5,834 nt of DNA from Cyclobacteriaceae bacterium. Its GTDB lineage: Bacteria; Bacteroidota; Bacteroidia; Cytophagales; Cyclobacteriaceae. The stretch is taken from positions 1 through 5,834 of the forward strand of contig JALWRJ010000257.1 in NCBI GenBank assembly GCA_026994125.1. Reading direction: 5' to 3'. The notes under the pieces are model-generated. The model ran no database searches, had not been told where the DNA came from, and saw only the letters and a program-made list of their open reading frames with translations. Below are positions 1-5,613 of this stretch, piece after piece. A program made the position numbers and the translations under genes. Every line of letters starts with the position of its first letter. Position 1 is the stretch's first letter.

Positions 1-658
1 CATTAAAATCATCGCCTTTAAATTTTTGTGTGTAAGGCCTGGAAAGCACGAGTTGAAAAACATCCCCGAGTTTACAATGATGTTTAGCTTTGGTTACTAA
101 TTGCTTGTACTCATCGTTGGTAACAGCCGATTCTTTTTGCATGGGTGTAAAACCAAAACGGGCTCCATTTTGTTGATTGATGAGTTCAATGATAGCCGGC
201 AAGCCCGAAGGTTCGTTTTTTGAAAGCGTATTTTCCAGTAGGTGCAGCCGACTATTAAAATGATCGAAGGCAATAATGTAGCGGAAGTAATGAAATTGAA
301 TTTCGGGAATTTGTGATGACGGGGTTTGTTGGTAGCTATCGAAGTACAAGGCAGCCTCAAATGTTAAATAACCAAATGCTCCGTTGAGCGAGGTAGCCAA
401 ATGGTTAGTGGAAACTACATCATATTTTTGGTGAAACGCGTTTAACCTGCTGGGTACATTGGTGGTTTTTCCTTGTATAACCAGCGAATCGAATGGTTCG
501 AAGGCAATAAATGAAAAACTGTTTTCTTTGCCTTGGTAGTCGGAACTTTCGAGCAGTACCGATACGGGAAATTGCTCGCGTACTTTAAGGTATATACTTA
601 CAGGTGTAAGTAAATCGGCCAATTGAGTATGGATGTGGGTGTAAATTTTTTTCTTCAT
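1..658 (-). CDS. trpE: Anthranilate synthase component I, N-terminal part (cut by window edge)
   Basis: This is the large subunit of anthranilate synthase, which with the TrpG glutaminase converts chorismate and glutamine to anthranilate, the first committed step of tryptophan synthesis, in the cytoplasm. The minus-strand frame is open from ATG at 658-656 to the left edge: 219 codons of a protein usually near 470-500 residues. Visible: LLESSD at residues 35-40, matching the TrpE segment that binds feedback-inhibiting Trp (Ser38 aligns with the LLES serine of enteric TrpE); NGAFGYL at 92-98; and GDVFQLVLSRPY at 198-209, the opening of the chorismate-binding domain. The catalytic part lies outside the window. 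The LLES motif and the Trp attenuator directly upstream favour TrpE over PabB. The start lies 11 nt after the attenuator U-tract, in an A-rich context without Shine-Dalgarno. Neighbouring trp genes presumably follow to the left, but this cannot be seen. Confidence 0.93.
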   Translation of the reverse strand, partial: MKKKIYTHIHTQLADLLTPVSIYLKVREQFPVSVLLESSDYQGKENSFSFIAFEPFDSLVIQGKTTNVPSRLNAFHQKYDVVSTNHLATSLNGAFGYLTFEAALYFDSYQQTPSSQIPEIQFHYFRYIIAFDHFNSRLHLLENTLSKNEPSGLPAIIELINQQNGARFGFTPMQKESAVTNDEYKQLVTKAKHHCKLGDVFQLVLSRPYTQKFKGDDFN

Positions 659-669
659 TTTTTATACAT

Positions 670-699
670 AAAAAAAGCCTGCTGAGTGAATCAGCAGGC
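670..699 (-). terminator. Factor-independent terminator of the trp attenuator
   Basis: On the minus strand GCCTGCTGA (699-691), loop TTCAC (690-686) and TCAGCAGGC (685-677) form a perfect 9-bp GC-rich stem with a 5-nt loop, followed directly by seven T (676-670). The trpE ATG begins 11 nt further on, at 658. The position between leader peptide and structural gene marks it as a regulated attenuator rather than an end-of-operon terminator. Confidence 0.92.
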
Positions 700-732
700 C
701 TATATTAGTTAGCTATAACTATAGTAATGCTA

Positions 733-789
733 TCACTCGCTTCGAGCAAATGATAACCACCACCAGTTTATAGTTTGTGTTTTGTTCAT
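733..789 (-). CDS. trpL: trp operon leader peptide, 18 aa with WWW
   Basis: A short minus-strand frame, ATG at 789-787 to TGA at 735-733, encodes MNKTQTINWWWLSFARSE. Residues 9-11 are three consecutive Trp codons, very unlikely by chance, and the frame sits between a promoter and a factor-independent terminator just before trpE. By analogy with enteric TrpL the peptide itself needs no function: its translation senses charged tRNA-Trp, because the ribosome stalls at the Trp codons when Trp is scarce. The stop codon lies within the 3' arm of the first leader hairpin, so a ribosome that reaches the stop still covers part of that region. The ATG lies only 4 nt beyond the -7 promoter element, so the mRNA is predicted to be leaderless or nearly so. 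There is no alternative in-frame ATG. Confidence 0.88.
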   Translation of the reverse strand: MNKTQTINWWWLSFARSE

Positions 790-793
790 GGGG

Positions 794-825
794 CAAATGT
801 AAATCTAAAAAAAATTAAGAAACAA
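794..825 (-). promoter_or_regulatory. trp promoter, Bacteroidota type (-33 TTG, -7 TACATTTG)
   Basis: On the minus strand TACATTTG (801-794) matches the Bacteroidota -7 consensus TAnnTTTG at every fixed position. TTG (825-823) lies 21 nt upstream, inside the 17-23 nt range described for this sigma factor. The predicted transcription start is about 788-791, at or next to the leader peptide ATG at 789. It lies just downstream of the trmB stop codon, so trp transcription can be independent of trmB. Confidence 0.68.
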
Positions 826-844
826 TACTTAGGTAAAATTTATT

Positions 845-1510
845 TCACTTTTTTGCATCAAATTTAAATTTTAGATATTTAATGCTTTCTCCAGCTTCAT
901 AAAATTTTTGCTCAAACTTGGTTTTAATGCCATGGTGCTCATTAAGCAATTCCGATTTGTACAGGTTAGTGGTGTAGGTTAAATTTAAGATATCGTTGCG
1001 TTGGGCAAGGGTTTCCAAGGTGTAATCAAATAAGCCGGTATTATCGGTTTTAAATCTAAACCAGCCTTTGGGTGCTAATATGCGTTTGTACATTTCCAAA
1101 TACCTGGGATGGGTTAGCCTCCGTTTTTCATCGCGTAGTTTTGGCCTGGGATCGGGAAACGTAAGCCAAATTTCATCGACTTCGTTAGGAGCTAGTAAAG
1201 ACTCTATTTCTAAGATATGGGTACGTAAAAATGCCACATTTTGTAGATTTAGCTCGATGGCTTTGCTGCTTCCTACCCAGATGCGTTCGCCTTTAATATC
1301 TACGCCAATATAGTTTTGGCCAGGAAATTTTTGTGCCAGGCCAATGGTGTATTCTCCTTTGCCACAGGCGAGTTCCAGGGTTATGGGGTTGTTATTTTTA
1401 AATTGCAGGGAGCGCCAGTTACCTATAATTTTATCAAATAATGCTTTGCCAGGTTCCAGTGTATTATCTCTGGTTTTTAAATCGGCAAATCGCTGTAGTT
1501 TACTTCGCAT
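845..1510 (-). CDS. trmB: tRNA (guanine-N7-)-methyltransferase TrmB
   Basis: This SAM-dependent Rossmann-fold methyltransferase forms N7-methylguanosine at position 46 of the variable loop of tRNAs in the cytoplasm. Taken from ATG at 1510-1508 it has 221 residues, normal for the family. Visible: MRSKLQRFADLKT at the N-terminus, typical of TrmB starts; the SAM-binding loop LELACGKGEYT at 45-55; GVDIKG at 69-74; IWLTFPDPRPK at 114-124 (many homologues have W where R122 is); KRRLTHPRYL at 129-138; KTDN at 154-157; and the late T-K-F-E motif at 197-200. The frame stays open upstream to 1555, but the extra 15 residues come from repeat-like DNA and precede the conserved start, so the shorter start was chosen. 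A promoter match sits just upstream. The gene lies upstream of the trp promoter on the same strand, with no evident functional link. Confidence 0.95.
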   Translation of the reverse strand: MRSKLQRFADLKTRDNTLEPGKALFDKIIGNWRSLQFKNNNPITLELACGKGEYTIGLAQKFPGQNYIGVDIKGERIWVGSSKAIELNLQNVAFLRTHILEIESLLAPNEVDEIWLTFPDPRPKLRDEKRRLTHPRYLEMYKRILAPKGWFRFKTDNTGLFDYTLETLAQRNDILNLTYTTNLYKSELLNEHHGIKTKFEQKFYEAGESIKYLKFKFDAKK

Positions 1511-1520
1511 GTTTACATTA

Positions 1521-1620
1521 CTTAGCCACAAAGGTAGCAAGGCGCAAAGAACCACAAAAAGAAATTAAATAGGAACACAATTTTAGTGTAACTTTAGGCC
1601 TTTGTGAATGAATGGCCGCA
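1521..1620. repeat. Intergenic repeat-like segment, 'CCACAAAGG...GGCGCAAAG' type
   Basis: The plus strand at 1525-1561 is made of degenerate units about 12 nt long, CCACAAAGGTAG, CAAGGCGCAAAG and AACCACAAAAAG. This resembles the widespread intergenic repeats of the form 'CTTTGCGCCTTTGTGG' that I know from many Bacteroidota genomes; that recognition is from memory. CACAAAGG (1527-1534) recurs inverted as CCTTTGTG (1599-1606), and a further related stretch, GGCCGCAAACC, follows at 1614-1624. These could be the two ends of one element filling the folC-trmB gap. The outer bounds are uncertain. Confidence 0.42.
1529..1558 (-). promoter_or_regulatory. Putative trmB promoter (TTTG-N18-TACCTTTG)
   Basis: On the minus strand TTTG (1558-1555) is followed after 18 nt by TACCTTTG (1536-1529), an exact fit to the Bacteroidota TTTG / TAnnTTTG consensus with good spacing. 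Transcription would begin near 1525, giving a 5' leader of roughly 15 nt before the trmB ATG at 1510. The element lies wholly within the repeat-like segment 1521-1560. That segment is rich in TTTG words, so a chance match is more likely here than in unique DNA. Confidence 0.5.
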
Positions 1621-1625
1621 AACCT

Positions 1626-2900
1626 TTACAAATCGTCTATTTCGGCCACTACAAAAGTAGAGCCTCCAATAAAAATAAAATCGTTTGGTTCGGCTTCTAT
1701 TTGAGCTCTAAAAATGGCTGATTTTACTGAAATAAATGAATCTCCTTTTAAGTCATAATTAGCAGCCTCTTTTCTCAATACTTCTGCGTTCAATGCTCTG
1801 GGTATTTCTGCTGCACAAAAGTAATACGTAGCATCTTTGGGTAGTAAAGAAAGCACCTCTTTTATTGATTTATCCTCTACCATTCCCCAAACAATGTGCA
1901 ACTTCTTAAAATCATAGTTCTGGAGCTGTTCTATAATCATCTTAACCCCATCTACATTATGCCCTGTATCACAGATAGTTAAGGGGTTTTCAGAAAGCAA
2001 TTGCCAGCGGCCTTTCAGCTTGGTGTTTTGCACTACGTTTTCAAGTCCTCGCTTCATTTCATCCTCTGAAATATTAAAATCGTTTAGCTGCTCAATGCTG
2101 GCCAGCACACCTGGAATATTATGCAATTGGTAATTTCCTTTTAAATCGGGCAGTAGCCCTTCTAAAAAAACTTCGTTATTTTTAAGTACATTGAGCCGGT
2201 TGGTAGAAGCTTGCTCTATGTGGTAAGTATCTGTAGCAAAATAAAGGGTGGTATCTACTGCTTTTGCTTTTTGTTCAAAAACAGCTATAATTTCAGGTTG
2301 TTTTTGACTAATAATCACCGGCACAGCTGGTTTTATAATTCCGGCTTTTTCCTTGGCAATCTGTTCCAGGGTATTGCCCAACAGGGCTTGGTGGTCGAGC
2401 CCAATATTGGTTATAAGCGATACTTCGGGCGTAATAATGTTGGTGGAATCGAGCCTACCACCTAAACCCACTTCAATAATGGCGATATCTACTTTATTTT
2501 TTGCAAAATAATCAAAGGCCATGGCCACCGTGATTTCAAAAAAGGAAGGTTTGATTTTTTCAATAATCGACTTTACTTCTTCCACAAAAACAACAACCTC
2601 TTGCTCAGCTATTTCAGTACCATTAATGCGCACACGCTCGGTAAACGATTTTAGATGTGGAGAAGTGTATAAACCCACTTTATAGCCTGCTACTTGCAAT
2701 ATAGAAGCCAACATATGCGAAGAGCTACCTTTGCCATTGGTGCCTGCTACGTGAATAGTTTTGAACTTATGCTGAGGATTACCCATTGCTTCCATCAATT
2801 CCACAATGTTTCCTAAGTCAACTTTATACGCTGCCGGCCCAATGCGTTGAAAAATCGGCAGGTTATGGTAGAGGTAATCCAGGGTTTGTTGGTAGGTCAA
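1626..2900 (-). CDS. folC: Bifunctional folylpolyglutamate synthase / dihydrofolate synthase
   Basis: An ATP-dependent cytoplasmic ligase of the Mur-ligase superfamily that adds glutamate to dihydropteroate and to reduced folates. Numbered from the most upstream possible start (TTG at 2924), the protein shows: IHVAGTNGKGSSSHML at 57-72 (P-loop GTNGKGS at 61-67); GLYTSPHLKSFTERVRING at 84-102; SFFEITVAMAF at 127-137; EVGLGGRLDSTN at 151-162; GLDHQALLG at 175-183 and KEKAGIIKP at 191-199 (central Mur-ligase domain); KGRWQ at 304-308 and CDTGHNVDG at 318-326 in the C-terminal domain. No ATG is available. I prefer TTG at 2900-2898, giving MTYQQTLDYL and 424 residues, because homologues begin with this segment and the eight extra residues (TTG at 2924) would be encoded mostly by the palindrome upstream. 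It lies 83 nt after fadD (60 nt if started at 2924) and has no clear promoter of its own, so cotranscription with fadD is plausible. Confidence 0.93.
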   Translation of the reverse strand: MTYQQTLDYLYHNLPIFQRIGPAAYKVDLGNIVELMEAMGNPQHKFKTIHVAGTNGKGSSSHMLASILQVAGYKVGLYTSPHLKSFTERVRINGTEIAEQEVVVFVEEVKSIIEKIKPSFFEITVAMAFDYFAKNKVDIAIIEVGLGGRLDSTNIITPEVSLITNIGLDHQALLGNTLEQIAKEKAGIIKPAVPVIISQKQPEIIAVFEQKAKAVDTTLYFATDTYHIEQASTNRLNVLKNNEVFLEGLLPDLKGNYQLHNIPGVLASIEQLNDFNISEDEMKRGLENVVQNTKLKGRWQLLSENPLTICDTGHNVDGVKMIIEQLQNYDFKKLHIVWGMVEDKSIKEVLSLLPKDATYYFCAAEIPRALNAEVLRKEAANYDLKGDSFISVKSAIFRAQIEAEPNDFIFIGGSTFVVAEIDDL

Positions 2901-2910
2901 TTTGATATTA

Positions 2911-2960
2911 TTAAGAAGGCTCAAAATTCGTAATTAATTACAAACCTTGAGCCTTCTTAA
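2911..2960. repeat. 50-bp interrupted palindrome between fadD and folC
   Basis: TTAAGAAGGCTCAA (2911-2924) is repeated perfectly inverted as TTGAGCCTTCTTAA (2947-2960). The spacer holds a second perfect palindrome, GTAATTAATTAC (2930-2941), with exactly the same centre (2935.5). In RNA this would be a 14-bp stem, a partly paired internal loop, and an inner AU stem-loop. It begins 23 nt after the fadD stop and ends 10 nt before the preferred folC TTG, so it could be a fadD terminator (though no U-tract follows), an mRNA-stabilising or processing hairpin, a control on folC translation, or an operator. Confidence 0.8.
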
Positions 2961-2983
2961 GCACTTTAAAATATTAATGATTA

Positions 2984-4651
2984 TTAACTTTCTCCTTCCC
3001 TCAGTAATCTTCTGATAATTTTTCCCACATTGGATTTCGGTAATTCATCGATAAACTCGATATGCTTGGGACGCTTGTAATTGGTTAGTCCTGCTTTGCA
3101 ACATTCCATCACTTCATCTTCGGTTAACGAGGCATCCTTTTTAACAATAAATACCTTCACCGCTTCGGTGGTTTTTTCATCAGGTACACCTATAGCAGCT
3201 ACTTCAAGCACTTTATCATGCGCCACAATTACTTCTTCAATTTCGTTTGGATATACATTAAAGCCCGATACCAAAATCATATCTTTTTTACGATCCACAA
3301 TTTTAAAGAAGCCATCCGCTTGCATCATTCCAATATCACCCGTTCTAAACCAATCGCCAAAAAAGGTGGCTTTCGTTTCCTCAGGTCGTTGCCAGTAGCC
3401 GCTCATTACCTGAGGGCCTCTGGCACAAATTTCGCCTACTTCGCCTTGAGGAAGTTGGTTACCTTCTTCATCCATTATGCACATTTCGGTGCTGGGTACG
3501 GGCGTGCCAATGGTGCCAATTTGCTCGGTTCCGTCAAGTGGGTTAACTGATAATACGGGTGAGGTTTCGCTCAGGCCATAGCCTTCGGCCAGGGGTTGGC
3601 CGGTTACTTGGTGCCACCGTTTTGCTACCGGGCCTTGAACAGCCATACCTCCTCCAATAGAGTATTTTAGTTTTGAAAAATCGACCTCAGCAAATTCTGG
3701 TTGATGCAGCAAACCGTTAAACAACGTATTTACAGCTGTAAACACAGTCATTTTTACCTTTTTTAACTCTTTTAAAAATGCTTTCATATCGCGTGGGTTG
3801 GTAATTAGCACATTGCGTGCTCCAATTGAAAACATTAAAAAGCAGTTTACGGTAAGGGCAAAAATATGATACAGCGGCAATGCGGTTACCACCAATTCAT
3901 TTCCTTTATCGGTGTTTATGAACCAGGCATCGCTCTGCATGATGTTTGCACAAACATTACCATGCGAGAGGGTGGCACCTTTGGCTACCCCTGTAGTGCC
4001 CCCTGTATATTGCAAAAAGGCAGTATCGGTTAAGCTTAGTTCGGGTTGTGAAAAACTATGAGAAGCTCCTTGTTTAAGGGCTTTATTAAATGCAATGGCT
4101 CCAGGCAAATGATAGGCCGGCACCATTTTTTTGATTTTTTTTACTACAAAGTTGACGAGCATTTTCTTTAACCCGCCCAGCATATCGCCCAGTTCGGTTA
4201 CTATTACTGTTTTAATATTGGTATCGCCCAAAATGGTTTCGAGGTTGTGCGCAAAATTGGATACAATAACAATAGCTACTGCACCGGAGTCGTTAAACTG
4301 ATGTTTCATTTCGCGAGGGGTGTATAGTGGGTTGGTATTTACCACTACCAGGCCAGCTCTAAGTGCACCAAAAAGTGCCACAGGGTACTGTAGCAGGTTG
4401 GGCATTTGCAAGGCAATTCTATCTCCTTTTTTTAAGCCGGCTACCTGTTGCAAATAGCTGGCAAAATTGCGGGATAACTCATCTATTTGTCCATAAGATA
4501 ACGACTTTCCCATGTTTTCAAAGGCAGGCAAGTCTTTGTATTCTTCCATTGATTTCTCTAAAATCTCTACAATAGATGAATACTTAGTTGGGTCGATTTC
4601 GTGGGGTACATCTTTAGGGTATGCTTTATACCAAATATGTTCACTACTCAT
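2984..4651 (-). CDS. fadD: Long-chain fatty acid--CoA ligase
   Basis: An ATP-dependent acyl-CoA synthetase of the ANL (AMP-binding) superfamily. It activates long-chain fatty acids through an acyl-AMP to acyl-CoA, for beta-oxidation or lipid synthesis, at the inner face of the cytoplasmic membrane. The 555 residues match FadD length (E. coli 561). Visible: FLQYTGGTTGVAKGA at 212-226 (P-loop, motif A3); TALPLYHIFALT at 256-267; GYGLSETSP at 357-365 (A5); DWFRTGDIG at 433-441 with TGD (A7); DRKKDMILVSGFNVYPNE at 453-470 (FACS/A8 hinge); and LPKSNVGKI at 537-545 with catalytic Lys544 (A10). All key residues are intact. From memory it matches the gamma-proteobacterial FadD closely along its length, for instance at SNFAHNLE and NVYPNEIE. 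The ATG at 4651-4649 gives the expected N-terminus WYKAYPKDVPHEIDP. It ends in tandem stops, TAA TAA. Confidence 0.96.
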   Translation of the reverse strand: MSSEHIWYKAYPKDVPHEIDPTKYSSIVEILEKSMEEYKDLPAFENMGKSLSYGQIDELSRNFASYLQQVAGLKKGDRIALQMPNLLQYPVALFGALRAGLVVVNTNPLYTPREMKHQFNDSGAVAIVIVSNFAHNLETILGDTNIKTVIVTELGDMLGGLKKMLVNFVVKKIKKMVPAYHLPGAIAFNKALKQGASHSFSQPELSLTDTAFLQYTGGTTGVAKGATLSHGNVCANIMQSDAWFINTDKGNELVVTALPLYHIFALTVNCFLMFSIGARNVLITNPRDMKAFLKELKKVKMTVFTAVNTLFNGLLHQPEFAEVDFSKLKYSIGGGMAVQGPVAKRWHQVTGQPLAEGYGLSETSPVLSVNPLDGTEQIGTIGTPVPSTEMCIMDEEGNQLPQGEVGEICARGPQVMSGYWQRPEETKATFFGDWFRTGDIGMMQADGFFKIVDRKKDMILVSGFNVYPNEIEEVIVAHDKVLEVAAIGVPDEKTTEAVKVFIVKKDASLTEDEVMECCKAGLTNYKRPKHIEFIDELPKSNVGKIIRRLLREGES

Positions 4652-4734
4652 AATGATGGGGTTAGGATTGCGTTAAAAATAATCTTTCTCCCGAAAATAG
4701 TACACAAACTATGAAATACCGAATGATGTTCTCT

Positions 4735-4764
4735 TAAATATACAGGGGTAAGTTAATTTGCAAA
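4735..4764 (-). promoter_or_regulatory. Possible fadD promoter (TTTG-N18-TATATTTA)
   Basis: On the minus strand TTTG (4764-4761) is followed after 18 nt by TATATTTA (4742-4735), which fits TAnnTTTG except for the last base. It would give a 5' leader of about 75-80 nt before the fadD ATG. The -33 element overlaps the palindrome TTTGCAAA (4757-4764), so a TTTG also faces the divergent gene, but no good -7 element was found at the right distance for that direction. Confidence 0.35.
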
Positions 4765-4814
4765 AAATACAACAAATAATGATAGCAGTTTCAAAAACTA
4801 ACAATGCCATGAAA

Positions 4815-4851
4815 CTTTTAGTAATTACCTTAGTATTAAACTTACTAAAAG
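4815..4851. repeat. 10-bp inverted repeat just before the plus-strand gene
   Basis: CTTTTAGTAA (4815-4824) and TTACTAAAAG (4842-4851) are perfect inverted copies separated by 17 nt. The right arm ends 9 nt before the ATG at 4861. The arms are AT-rich (20% GC). It could be a weak 5' untranslated hairpin near the ribosome entry site or the two half-sites of an operator. No T-run follows on either strand, so it is not a terminator. Confidence 0.55.
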
Positions 4852-4860
4852 CCATTAAAA

Positions 4861-5598
4861 ATGAAAAAATTACTATTACCCTTGATTATTTTACTTAGCG
4901 GAGTTCCGATGCTGGCACAAGTTTCGGAGATTAAAGAAAATGTAGAAACAGACCAATCGACAAGTATTGACGACTCAGAGGCATCGATTAGTAAAAATGT
5001 AGATAGTGGATTAATTTTTGGCATTTTCGATTTTATTGGTACAAGCCTGGGTGAAGCTCAACGAGATGCCCTTAGCAACCGTGAGGACTACCCCGAACGC
5101 ATTATGTTTGAGATTGGGGGTAGTTATGGAGCTGATTTTAATTATGGAGGGCAATATTGGCAAACGAATGCACGTGCAAATTGGGGCATTGTAGGCAGCG
5201 ACTTTACCTATTCGGAACTTACAGATGCTACCGGAAAACTACAAACCATAGATTGGCTTATTGCGATTTTACGTGTTCCGATTAAACATTTTGTATTGGA
5301 GTATGGAATGGGGTCGATAATGTTGCCTGGATTAGATCAAACTTATTTTAAAACTTCTGCCGGTTTTGATTGGTTTTTGCCTGATGCACGGATGCATATA
5401 ATAGGTGCCTATCAGTGGTCGAGCAAAACCTCGCTGGAAACTCGTTTTAAACGAAATGCCTATTTGCGCGTTCAGTTGGATGTGTTTCAAAAAGGTAAAA
5501 TACACGTTAGCCCGCGTATAAGCTACCAATACCAAAGCTATTTTAGTCAAACCGAGGTGTCATTGGTAAATGCAGGTTTGGCATTTGCGGTGTATTAA
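4861..5598 (+). CDS. Secreted protein of unknown family, probable small outer-membrane beta-barrel
   Basis: I do not recognise the family. The 245-residue product starts with a clear Sec signal peptide: MKK, hydrophobic core LLLPLIILLSGVPML, and a likely cut around LAQ at 18-20. There is no Cys at the cut, so it is not a lipoprotein. Residues 21-50 are an acidic, Ser/Thr-rich linker without hydrophobic stretches. Next come a short glycine/aromatic-rich segment, GLIFGIFDFIGTSLG (50-64), and an acidic stretch (65-80). From about 81 to the end, alternating polar and hydrophobic runs with many aromatics suggest eight to ten beta strands, for example 81-93, 127-138, 143-154, 176-187, 199-210 and 214-225. 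The last strand ends in the aromatic residue Y245, as in many outer-membrane barrels. The gene is divergent from fadD and stands alone. The start is the only ATG that gives the signal peptide, and it follows an A-rich stretch. Confidence 0.83.
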   Translation: MKKLLLPLIILLSGVPMLAQVSEIKENVETDQSTSIDDSEASISKNVDSGLIFGIFDFIGTSLGEAQRDALSNREDYPERIMFEIGGSYGADFNYGGQYWQTNARANWGIVGSDFTYSELTDATGKLQTIDWLIAILRVPIKHFVLEYGMGSIMLPGLDQTYFKTSAGFDWFLPDARMHIIGAYQWSSKTSLETRFKRNAYLRVQLDVFQKGKIHVSPRISYQYQSYFSQTEVSLVNAGLAFAVY

Positions 5599-5613
5599 AT
5601 TTATAAATCGTCT

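Larger units (their letters stand above)
670..790 (-). promoter_or_regulatory. trp operon attenuator (leader RNA)
   Basis: This transcribed leader controls trpE by ribosome-mediated attenuation. In RNA order (minus strand) it has the leader peptide frame with three tandem Trp codons (765-757), a hairpin overlapping the end of that frame (5' arm 757-751 and 746-743, 3' arm 739-729), a second AU-rich hairpin (724-700), and a terminator (699-670). The first hairpin pairs UAUCA (755-751) with UGAUA (735-731) and CUCG (746-743) with CGAG (739-736). A ribosome stalled on the Trp codons should cover its 5' arm. The freed stretch 740-733 can pair with 689-681, which is the terminator loop plus part of its 3' arm, and so could act as antiterminator. 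The peptide and terminator are read directly; the switching scheme is inferred from the classical enteric trp model. Confidence 0.88.

Noticed and set aside
97..360. Open frame antisense to trpE, and similar frames antisense to trmB, folC, fadD and the outer-membrane protein gene
   Set aside because: Low-complexity translations with no motifs, lying opposite well-conserved genes.
655..669. Mini-frame MYKK (ATG at 669-667) whose TGA overlaps the trpE ATG
   Set aside because: Only four codons in an A/T run between the attenuator U-tract and trpE. The overlap is probably a product of the A-rich context, though translational coupling cannot be excluded.
802..835. Possible trmB terminator (TAAG...CTTA followed by a T-run, minus strand)
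   Set aside because: The stem is only 4 bp of mostly A/T pairs, and the T-run lies in the spacer of the trp promoter. It is not convincing.
1511..1555. N-terminal extension of trmB starting at 1555 (MVLCALLPLW...)
   Set aside because: The extra 15 residues are encoded by the repeat-like intergenic segment and contain the promoter match. Family members begin at the MRSKLQRFAD segment, which has its own ATG at 1510.
4826..4833. TACCTTAG as a -7 element for the plus-strand gene
   Set aside because: One mismatch in the -7 box and no TTG or TTTG at the right distance upstream. It also lies inside the loop of the inverted repeat.
4809..4898. 29-codon plus-strand frame MKLLVITLVL... overlapping the start of the outer-membrane protein gene
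   Set aside because: It is short, AT-rich, has no ribosome binding site or homologue I recognise, and is out of frame with the gene. Kept only as part of a low-interest finding.
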